Origin: Pollenia angustigena | Lineage: Eukaryota; Arthropoda; Insecta; Diptera; Polleniidae | Direction of reading: 5' to 3' | Length of the DNA stretch: 64,000 nucleotides | Assembly: GCA_930367215.1 (NCBI GenBank) | Contig: OV884056.1 | Location: 50,344,308-50,408,307, forward strand | Part shown: positions 54,139 to 63,137 of the stretch, piece after piece | Numbering within the stretch: position 1 is the stretch's first letter | How the letters are laid out: every line of letters begins with the position of its first letter | Position numbers and translations under genes: made by a program | Notes under the pieces: model-generated | Database searches by the model: none | What the model saw: only the letters and a program-made list of their open reading frames with translations | What the model was told of the DNA's origin: nothing

Positions 54139-56248
54139 TCTATATATGTAATACATATTATGTATATAAAAATAAGTTGCATTGTGTTAGTAATTGATGT
54201 TCTCTGAAATGCGTGAACCGATTTTGTTTCTGTAAAGTTCACATGGAAGGTGACGTCAATATCAAGGTTTTTATGTATTGGTGCATGAGTTATAGCCATT
54301 TCAGTGAACACTGCATTCATTCCGAAACATGTATTTATATTCCCATACAAATATCAACAAAATGCTCTCCATTTTGAACTCCACCGACACGGCTTGACCG
54401 ATTTTTATGAAATTTGGTATGTGTATTTGGGCTCCACGAAAGCCCCCCAATGAAATAACGCCCAAACGAGAAATGAAATATTCCCCAATTTTTTTTTCAT
54501 ACATTTTTGGGTGTTATTTCATATGAAAAAACTCCCAATTTATTTGGGCCGCTTTTCATTTTTTTTGGGAATTATTTCATTCTTCATTTGGGGTTTTCAA
54601 ATTATGAAATAATCTCCAATGAAGTAACACCCAACAAATTTTTAAAATTCGGGGCTTGTTTCATAGCGTGTTTAATTTGGGTGTTATTTCATTTTTAATA
54701 CGGAGGTTATTTCATTTTTAACACTAAAGTTAAGTATTGAAATCTGGCTTCGCATACTAAAGTTTTTCTGCGTGACGGCCTGCGGCCGTGCTAAGGGATT
54801 TTTTCCTCCAGTAGGACGCGGCAGGTGGCTTCGCTGAATGAAGTTTTCCTGCGTGCGTCACAAGAATAAAAAAATGTTTTTCAATGATAACTAAGGATTT
54901 TCCCTTTTACAGAATGTTGACACCATGCGTAACACTATTCTGGAAGAGTATGGCTTTGTCTCTCATTTGTGAAAAAAAAATATGGCTATATCTCTCATTT
55001 CGCAAAATTTTAAATATGACCTTACCTCTCACTGATTGGGCGATAAGACCATAACGGCTTTATCTCCCATTCAATTGAGCAATAAAGCCATTATGGCCTT
55101 ACCTCCCATGGTTAAAAAGCACCCCCCTTCCCGTGTAAAGGCCAAACGTAGAAGGCAAATTGTCTTCCGAACTGCAAAAATAGAGCAGGGCTACAAGGAT
55201 CTACGGGCGGGTAAAATAACTACAGCAATATTTTTGAACCGAATATACCCTGTTTATTAAGAAGACGCCTGCGGGCCTCCACACGATTCATTTCAATAAT
55301 TTTGCGACTTTGCTGTTGGTCCATTTTAACTTCATGAAATCCTTGGTGAAACTGACTCTTTTATGAATTTTGGGCATAATTTCATTTTTGTTGCTGATAG
55401 GGTTAATTTCATTGGGGGTTATTTCATTTTCATCATTGGGTGTTATTTCATATGAAATAACATCAAAATATTGGGGGTTGTTTCGTTTTCGTTTTGGGGT
55501 TTATTTCATTTATTTTTCGATGTTATTTCATTCACTGCTTTTGGGTGTTATTTCCTATTTTTTGGGGATTATTTCATTGGGGGCTATTTCCTGGGAGTTA
55601 TTTCATTGGGGGGCTTTTCGTGGAGCCGTGTATTTGTTGGGTATGCGAAAAGGTCGTAGAGTATTTTTTATATCGCTAGAGGGCGCAAAATATTGCAATA
55701 AGGGTAAAATCTCCCACTCCCCAATCTTCTAAGCTAATCAAAATTTGGCATGCAGACAATGTAACATCTGAAAGAGAATAAAGAATAGGATGTGAAATAA
55801 GGTAAGAGGGCTAAAAGCTCCCCCTCCCTTTATCTTCGTAACTAATCAACCGATTTTTTTGAAATTTCTCAGGCAAATAGTGTTACAGTTGGAAAGAACT
55901 ATAGCCTATAGTTTTTATTATTTAGGGCGTGAAATAGAGCAAGAGGGGTAAAAGCTCCCCCTCCCTCTATCTTCTTAACTAATCAACAGGTTTTCTTAAA
56001 ATTTGGCATGCATACACTGTAACATCGGAAAGAAGACACGGCATTAAATAGGGCAAGAGGGGTAAAAGCTTCGCCTCCCTATATCTTCTTAACTAATCAA
56101 TTAATTTTCTTGAAATTGGGCAGGCAAATAGTGTAACATCTGGAAAGAACTATAGCCTATAATTGTTTCTTAAAATTTAGCTAGCAGACGTTGTTACATC
56201 TGAAAGAAATAAGTTATGTGGCAAAGCAACGTTTGCCGGGCCAGCTAG
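54139..56248 (+). mobile_element. Non-autonomous Helitron carrying a foldback element
   Basis: 5' end TCTATATATGTAATACATAT preceded by host A. 3' end has the hairpin GGCAAAGCAACGTTTGCC (56220-56237), 7 nt, then CTAG (56245-56248) followed by host T. The TC…hairpin…CTRR layout between A and T defines Helitrons. About 0.9 kb is Helitron proper, including degenerate ~110-140-bp tandem units at 55730-56160 (CTCCCTCTATCTTCTTAACT, ATTTGGCATGCA). No Rep/helicase frame. The rest is the foldback at 54430-55627. Confidence 0.8.
54430..55627 (+). mobile_element. Foldback-type element with minisatellite inverted ends and 9-bp TSD
   Basis: GTGTATTTG lies on both sides (54421-54429, 55628-55636). Ends GGCTCCACGAAAGCCCCCCA and, reversed, GGCTCCACGAAAAGCCCCCC continue into imperfect tandem copies of CCCAATGAAATAAC (left) and GGGTTATTTCATT (right). 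The centre holds parts of the TIR element at 44792-45877 and a GGCTTCGCTGAATGAAG…CGGCC module. Long repetitive inverted ends with 9-bp duplications resemble Drosophila FB. Several 60-120-codon frames (55370-55732) simply translate the minisatellite (…LGVISYEITS…). A minus-strand ORF (MDQQQSRKIIEMNRVEARRR…) near 55325 is kept in both copies but is unidentified. Confidence 0.78.
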
Positions 56249-57225
56249 TTTTTATATAAAATTTAATTTTTTAAATCTAAAAACTTTTAAAAACAAACTT
56301 TTAGCTGGAATTTTAAAATGTTTTTGACTTAAATATATGTATGCTAGTCCGTGTACAATTATGTCCATTGAATTCGTTAAAAATTAACTCACGTCTTGTC
56401 TACTGGAAATCTTAATGACTCTATATATTCTTAGTGTTATACAAGTAGTAAATTCTTTTTTTTTAAATGACGTAAATATTTTTCGAATTTATAGTTTAGT
56501 TTTTTTAGTTCCTCACGATTGTTTGTCTGTCAATTTGTCTGTCCGCTTTAAGTGTCTGTTTAACTTAATTGTAAACATACAAACCCAAACATTTTTTATG
56601 TTTATTTTTTATACATTTTTTTTTTTTAAATTAACAAGAATAAATTTTTTTCTAAACAAAAAAAAACCATCTTCTCCATTTTATGTTTCATTTAATTTTA
56701 TATTTATTTTTTGTTTTTATGGCTTTTTGAACTTGTTCACAAGAAATGTTTGTTGTTCAAGTGTTTTTTCAATTTTTTGTTCTGTGTTTTTCGTTGATTC
56801 TAAAAGCGAAAATAAATTTCGTTGTAGGGGTAACTGTTTCAAAGAAAATAAATTATTGTAATTGTGTTATTTTTATGTTTGAAGTAGTACTGACATCTTA
56901 AAGTAATTAAGTATTTTAATGTTTTTTTTTTTTCGAAAGAAAAAAAAACATGATAAAGAAACCTTTTGAACTGTAAACAAAATTGTTTGAAGCTGATCGT
57001 TTTGTTAGCGAAATTAAAAACATTTTAGTACATAATTATAAAGAAACGTTTATAGGTTTTTTTCTCTTTCAAATTAACAAAGAAAAGAAAACATTAAGAA
57101 TTGGAATGGTTTCTTCTGATTGAAAACGTTGAGGGACTTATTTCAAGAACTTAGGGCAGAAAGTTAAAAAGGAGTCATAAGCAGGGAAACGCTAAATATG
57201 CAATTGTATGTTTTTCCTTGTGTGA
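56249..57225. other. No gene recognised
   Basis: The 148-codon frame at 56415-56861 is almost entirely F, N, K, I and V, translated from T-runs, with no motif. Regarded as chance. Confidence 0.55.
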
Positions 57226-57233
57226 CAAATGAA

Positions 57234-58354
57234 CAGTGTTGCCAAAAATTGGTGACCAAAAATGGCTAAATTTACGCAAAAAAATGGCGGGAAAAATTTT
57301 TAAATAAAAACACATTAAAATTCAATAACAAAACAGAAATAATTCATTTAAAGTGGTTTACGATGAAATTGTAAGTTAAGATCAATTTGTTAAATATGAA
57401 TAAACGTAAATTAATATTTTGATAGATATTTAAAAAATTAAATAATCGATAAATTCGATGTCGTTATTGTTCATTTCATAGAAATCACTCGGGCCTATTA
57501 GTTTTTAATAATTTGAAGGTAAATCATAATCATGACAACATTTGCCCAACTTTTTCAGTCTTAAAAAAACCAGTAAGAAAGTATATTATGCCAACACCGA
57601 CTATATGATACCCTACGCCACATTAGAGCCTATGTACCAAATTTTATCAAATAATCTCCAAAACAGGCAGCCAGCAGGACAAACATCGTTGATTCGACTC
57701 AGAAAGTGATTCTGAGTCAATCGGTATACGTAAATGTGGGCTTAGATCCATTATTTTAAGGTGTTACAAACATCAGCACAAACGCATTCTACCCTCGACA
57801 CTATTGTGGTGCTGGTATAAATATTTTATTGATAAAATCGAATTAACGGTTGCTTAATGTATCCTTTTTCTCAAATTACTTTAAACGATGTTTACTTGGG
57901 TAAATACCCTCTCTACTTCATCATCAGACCATGCAAGTGAGAGCAACTATATAGTCCATTCTGAAATTTCTAAAAAAAAAATTTTTGCCGCCTGCATCTC
58001 TTTATTGAAATACTACCAGAAAGAAACACCGATGTTTGTGCTGATCCATTTCATAAATTTAATATTGGACTACTATTGCTTTATTTTGAAAGATGTTTTA
58101 TCATCATAGATTATAGCGATGTCCAACATTTGTAAAAGTTGTGATTTAAATGAAATGAGTTTGTATTGTTAAAAATATTAATTTTACTTAAATACGTTTT
58201 TATAAGAAATTGAAAATTTTATTATTTCAAAAGATAAACGGCAAAAAAAATGTATGGCTAAATAAGTTGAAAAATGGCTAATGGCTAAACTCATTTTTTT
58301 AATGGCTGAAAAATGGCTAAATCAAGCCACTAAATGGCTAAATTGGCAACACTG
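57234..58354 (+). mobile_element. hAT element with TGGCTAAA subterminal repeats
   Basis: CAGTGTTGCCAA at both ends. Flanks CAAATGAA (57226-57233) and CCAATGAA (58355-58362), 7 of 8 matching. Right subterminal region repeats ATGGCTAAA about eight times (58250-58345) and the left has GGCTAAA. The interior contains a nested repeat B copy. No transposase seen. Confidence 0.82.
57571..57822 (+). repeat. Dispersed fly repeat B, short copy nested in hAT
   Basis: AGTAAGAAAGTATATTATGC, TGATACCCTACGCCAC, CATCGTTGATTCGACTCAG and ACTATTGTGGTGCTGGTATA follow the layout of 1660-2358 with a degraded 5' hairpin. Confidence 0.72.
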
Positions 58355-58399
58355 CCAATGAAGGCAGAAACAATATATTTATTCGTTTTAGAGTTTTAT

Positions 58400-58520
58400 G
58401 AATTTTGGATTGATTTGTTAGTGCATATTTTTGCATATTTTACCCTTTGCGGCATATTTTTGCATAATTCCGATAACAGCTTTACTTCAAGTTTTTAAAG
58501 CATATTTTGGTACTTTTATG
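58400..58520. repeat. GCATATTTT-rich patch
   Basis: Five GCATATTTT/GCATAATT motifs like those in the subterminal parts of the hAT element at 50369-51595. Probably an end fragment of a related element. No TSD. Confidence 0.45.
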
Positions 58521-58612
58521 TTGAACAATGTTAGATGCTTACAAGTGCTTTCGCAGCGATTCAATGCTGGTTAAAAAAATGCTGGTTAAAAATGGCTTTT
58601 CTGTTTTAAATA

Positions 58613-59861
58613 AAGGGTGGTTAAATTTCAAGGGCCGATGTTGATTTTGAGTAAAACACAAACTATTTATGCAACAAAATATCGGCCAAATGGGCGCCGC
58701 GACCACGGCGGCACACCTCCATCCGATGGTCCAAATTTTCGATGACCCTGAGGCATAATAGAGGTTCTATTCCGTTAATGTGCCGAATTATCTCATCCTT
58801 TAGCTCTTGAATTGTTGCTGGCTTATCGACCTACACCTTTTCTTTCAAATAACCCCAAAGAAAAAAGTCCAACGGTTTCAAATCACATGATCTTGGCGGC
58901 CAATTGACATCGCCATTACGTGAGATAACACGGCCATTGAATTTGTTGCGCAAAAGAGCCATTGTTTCGTTAGCTGTGTGGCAAGTCGCACCGTCCTGCT
59001 GAAACCACATATCGTCCACATCCATATCTTCCAATTCGGGCCATAAAAAGTTCGTTATCATCTCACGATAGCGAATACCATTCACAGTAACTGCCTGACC
59101 GGCCTCATTTTTGAAAAAATACGGCCCGATGATGCCGCCAGCCCATAAACCGCACCAAACATTCACTCTTTGTGGGTGCATTGGTTTTTCGACAATCACT
59201 CTTGGATTCTCATTCGCCCAAATGCGGCAATTCTGTTTATTGACGAATCCACTGAGGTGAAAATGTGCCTCATCACTGAAGATGATTTTCTTCGAAAATT
59301 GATCATCCACTGTTGCCATTTCTTGCCACCATTCTGCCCATTCACCACGTTTGGAATGGTCAAGAGGCTTTAGTTCTTGAGCCAATTGCACCTTGTAAGC
59401 GTGTAAATGCAAGTCTTTACGCATAATATTCATCAACGACGAGCGTGAGAGGTGCAATTGTTGGGCACGACGACGAGTTTAGGTGGACGGCTCTTCAGCC
59501 ACACTATCGCGAACAGCAGCAATACTTTCTGCAGTACGAGCTGTATGAGCATGCACTGGTGTTCTCACATCTTCTACAGACCCGGTTTGCTCGAATTTTT
59601 CCACGATTTTTGCGATTGTACGCACATTTGGACGATCAAATTGACCAAAAAAATCACGAAGTGCACGATATGCATTTTGATTTGAACGCCCATTTTCATA
59701 ACAAGTCTGGATAACTTTAACACGTTGTTGGATTGTGTATCTCTCCATGGTTCAAATTGAGTAAGTCTGAAATAGAGAAATGTCAAATAAAATTCGGAAA
59801 AAAACTTGGCGTTTAGGTGTGGTTCACATCCAACATCGGCCCTTACAATTTAACCACCCTT
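58613..59861 (-). mobile_element. Nearly complete mariner-superfamily element (1249 bp)
   Basis: TA flanks (58611-58612, 59862-59863). Ends AAGGGTGGTTAAATTTCAAG and, reversed, AAGGGTGGTTAAATTGTAAG, continuing identically through GGCCGATGTTG (29 of 31). It is the least decayed element here: its transposase has two stop codons and no frameshift that I can find. Confidence 0.92.
58663..59748 (-). pseudogene. Mariner-superfamily transposase, 361 codons, two in-frame stops
   Basis: Minus strand, ATG at 59748, stop TAG at 58663-58665, one continuous frame. It begins with the helix-turn-helix start MERYTIQQRVKVIQTCYENG. A TAA lies at 59479-59481 after AEEPST. RRRAQQLHLSRSSLMNIMRK is the second HTH. 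Catalytic contexts are FSDEAHFHLSGF, FQQDGATCHTA and RSCDLKPLDFFLWG; 36 residues separate the second and third Asp by my count. A TAG at 58831-58833 follows YLKEKV, and the C terminus RVIENLDHRMEVCRRGRGAH is intact. Length is normal for the superfamily (~340-360). Inactive as read. Confidence 0.9.
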
Positions 59862-59870
59862 TATATATCT

Positions 59871-60103
59871 GGGGTCTAATCACCGCATTCGATACTTTCG
59901 TATCGAGTAAACTATCGAATGTTTTTGCATACGATAGACACTGACGTATCGAATGAAAACTCGATAAATGTAATGTTGAGTTACTCGATAACGAATGCTA
60001 TTATTTCAAATTCAATACATTTCACTCGATATCGAGTTTCATAATACCAAAATAAGTAATTTCGATCAATTTTGCTCGATATCGTATGCGGTGATTAGAC
60101 CCC
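59871..60103. mobile_element. Palindromic MITE (233 bp) rich in TATCGA motifs
   Basis: GGGGTCTAATCACCGCAT is exactly inverted at the two ends. Inside are many ATCGA/TCGAT motifs, including CACTCGATATCGAGT. It starts 10 bp beyond the mariner end at 59861. Flanking 8-mers match only partly, so superfamily not assigned. Confidence 0.75.
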
Positions 60104-61036
60104 TGTATACATAGAAACCTGGACCCATCTCTCTTCGTACTCGGAAATAAGCTACATAAAATAGAATTTAAAAAAAAAAATTATTTTGTTTATTTAAAAA
60201 AAGGAGATCTCAGATTGATCCCTTAATTTAATTATCTTGTCATAAATTGTTAAAACTACATAATTATAAACCAAACAAACCATTTATTTATTATGTTATT
60301 TAAGCAAATATCATTAAAAGTATTTTCTTTGTAACATCTAGACCAAATATTAAACAACACAAAGACAGATTATAAAGAAATTAGCATGTTTCCACTAAAA
60401 TTAAAGAATTATTGTTATAAAAAAAAAACAACATTTACATTCCAAGCCAAGAAGAAGAATTTAAAAGACGCTTACAAATAACAAAATATGTAAATTTGTC
60501 TGTAACACACAACAAGTCTGTTTTAAATTGACAACCAACGACTATTAAAAACAAAAAAAAAAAAAATTAACAACAAACAAAACAAAATTTTTCAAAAGAA
60601 ATTACAAAACAACCAGAATCATAATGGAAACCTCTTAAGATACTTGTGTACTTTAGCTACAAGTACCCCGATGTACTTGTTGTTGCTGAGTTTGTACATA
60701 CATATTTAAAGTCGCATCACACTTGTACAGTGTTTGTACATGTTAATGAAGACTACACGGCTAAAAAGCAGACTTAATGGCACGTTAAAACCACTTCTAG
60801 TTGCTGTATGCGAACCAACCGAAAGTCGGCTTAATAACAAATCATTACGAACAGCAACAAAAATAAACAACAACAACAAAGACTAGCAGTTATAACGATG
60901 TCGTTATACCATTAGAGACTTTAATGCAAGCAACCCATGCTTTTCAAAGAAACAGAAGATTAAAGCTAAATATGAACTATAAACAAAAAGGATTAAAAAT
61001 AAAAATCTAAAATTTCAAAATTCTTAAGCTCCAAGC
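60104..61036. other. No gene recognised
   Basis: AT-rich with A-runs. No frame above 60 codons. Confidence 0.5.
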
Positions 61037-61138
61037 TATCGGGTGATTTTTTAGCTATTATCTTTTTGGCAGCACTGGTTTAAACAGCTGACGCACGTTT
61101 CGTGTTTTGTTTCACTGTCAAACATCTTCAGTTTGGTC

Positions 61139-61841
61139 TAGTGCTGGGAAACTATCGATAGACTATCGATATTATCGATAGTCTTAAAATATCGAAAATA
61201 TCGATAGGAAAAATATCAATATCAATATCGATATTATTATTATTTAAAATACAGCTATGAAGACATGTTACAGCAGCTATACACACACAGTTTTTTGCCG
61301 CAAATTTTTACTTGCTATTATTAATTCGCGTGGTATGGATTGTTTAGCAGTGCTTTTTGCTGCTAATTAAAGGACTTTAAGTCGAAATTTTTACATGATT
61401 ATATAGGGACTGAAATGGCAAATATTTTTGTAATATTGTAAAAAAAATTCAAATCCAAATGCAATTGCAAGCATAAGACAAAACAATGAACGACCATTAG
61501 AGGATAAGTCCGCTATATTGATAACCTTTTTGGGTTAAGAATTTAGAAAATTTTTTTAAACTTGCAATGGAATATCTTATAGTCCCTGTTACTTTGGTTC
61601 CTTCAGAAAGGTACTTATCAATTTTTAAAAAACTGCCATCTAAAATAACGTGCGTATATACATGTCTTATACATTCAATAAAGTGATAAAAACAACGAAC
61701 GGTAGCCTTATAAAAAAATAATTAAAGTTTTCCTGCACAAGTACAAACATTCAGTCGATAGTAATATCGATATATCGATAGTGAAATCTGAACTATCGAT
61801 AAATATCGATAGTTGAAAATATCGATAGTATCCCAGCACTA
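61139..61841 (+). mobile_element. hAT MITE with arrays of the ATCGAT palindrome
   Basis: TSD GTTTGGTC at 61131-61138 and 61842-61849. Ends TAGTGCTGGGAAACTATCGA and, reversed, TAGTGCTGGGATACTATCGA (19/20). Each subterminal ~95 bp contains five ATCGAT sites, often as TATCGATA or ATCGATAG. The middle ~500 bp has no repeats or coding capacity. TATCGATA equals the Drosophila DRE core, so the arrays could bind DREF-like or BEAF-like proteins, or the hAT transposase itself; this is inference. Confidence 0.88.
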
Positions 61842-61861
61842 GTTTGGTCTATAATTTAACC

Positions 61862-62574
61862 ATGAATCGTCTTACAAACGAACAACGCTTGCAAATTATT
61901 GAATTTTATTATCAAAATGCGTGCTCTGTTAAGAAAGTTCATCGCGCGCTTCTTGTGTTCAGCGACGAAGCTAATTTTTGGTTCAATGGGTACGTTAATA
62001 AGCAGAATTGTCGATTTTGGAGTGAAGATCAGCCAGAAGCATTGCAAGAGCTACCAATGTATCCAGAAAAAGTCATAGTTTGGTGCGGTTTATGGGCTGG
62101 TGGCATCATTGTAGCGTACTTTTTCAAAGATGATGCGAATCGTAACGTAACTGTGAATGGTGAGCGCTACCTTGAGATGATATCCAACTTTTTTTGCCCA
62201 AAATGCAAGAGCTTGACTTGCATGACATGTGGTTTCAACAAGACGGTGCCACATGCCACACAGCACGCTTAGCAATGGACTTATTGAGAGGCGAGTTCGG
62301 TGAACATTTTATTTCACGTTCGGGACCGGTCAATTGGCCGCCTAGATCGTGCGATTTAACGCCTTTAGACTATTTTTTGTGGGGCTATATTAAAGCTCAT
62401 GTCTATACACACATGCACCTTTCAATTGGCGCATTGGAAGACAACATTGAAGCAATTATTCATGAGATACCGGCCGAAATGTTTGAAAGAGTATGCCAAA
62501 ATTGGACTAAGCGGATGGACCATTTGAGATGCAGTCACGGTCAGCATTTGCATGAAATAATCTTCAAACATTAA
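61862..62574 (+). pseudogene. Mariner-superfamily transposase, best copy of the deleted form
   Basis: ATG 61862. The frame holds MNRLTNEQRLQIIEFYYQNA, the deletion junction RALLVFSDEANFW (His of DEAHF changed to Asn) and LWAGGIIVAYFFKDDANRN. It runs to a frameshift at a 7-T run near 62190 (8 would keep frame), so the shifted first frame ends at 62272. The correct frame continues as PKMQELDLHDMWFQQDGATC, SCDLTPLDYFLWG and WTKRMDHLRCSHGQHLHEII, ending at TAA 62575-62577. Lacks the second HTH/linker, so it could not work even without the shift. Confidence 0.87.
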
Positions 62575-62861
62575 ATTATATAAACCGTACTACCGATTCA
62601 AATAAAGATTTCATGAATTTTTCTGAATTTTATGTATTTTTTTTAACTTTCCTATAGCTCTTAAAAATCACCCGATATAAGAAGTCCCAAGACAAAAGCT
62701 ACATTTAGGCTATATAAGGATTAGGGCTTAAAGTAAAATTTGGGTTATTTAAAGACCTGCGATTAAGCCGTATTTAGATTATGTTTGAAAATAAGAGTTG
62801 TTAGGACAGATTTCAGTCAGCTAAACGCAACTCTAAGTTTGAATTTCATATTGATTTCTAC

Positions 62862-62985
62862 CAGGGCTGTGGAGTCGTCAAGAAATAGTTCAACTCCGAC
62901 TCCGACTCCATTAACTGAAATTTTTTAAGTACGACTCCAACTCCGAATTCAACTCCGACTCCTTCTCTAATCTTGATGAATGTAT
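62862..62985 (+). mobile_element. hAT-like terminus with GACTCC hexamer repeats
   Basis: CAGGGCTGTGGAGTCG followed by repeats of ACTCCGACTCC (62890-62970). This is a recurring insect/vertebrate hAT-type terminus. The opposite end is not found before the foldback element at 63138, so only one end is present. Confidence 0.5.
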
Positions 62986-63137
62986 ATAAGACTGGTCCTT
63001 ATTTGACTTTAAACTATTCTGTTAATGCAATACCGTTTAAATGGTTAAATATGGCAAGAAAATTATTCTGTAGAAATTTTAAATCGATATTTTAATTCTT
63101 CGACGTGCCGCATTAAGCTTTTATTTATAGTTATCCT

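Larger units (their letters stand above)
61039..62675 (+). mobile_element. Deletion-derivative mariner-superfamily element, copy 3
   Basis: TA flanks (61037-61038, 62676-62677). Ends TCGGGTGATTTTTTAGCTAT and, reversed, TCGGGTGATTTTTAAGAGCT. The 5' leader before the ATG is interrupted by a hAT MITE at 61139-61841. Removing that and its TSD gives an element of about 926 bp like copy 1. Confidence 0.9.

Noticed and set aside
55370..55732. 120-codon frame with repeating 'GVISF/LGVISYEI' pattern (also 63063-63395)
   Set aside because: It is the translation of the foldback minisatellite; the repeating peptide reflects DNA repeats.
56415..56861. 148-codon plus-strand frame
   Set aside because: Low-complexity F/N/K sequence from T-rich DNA; looks like chance.
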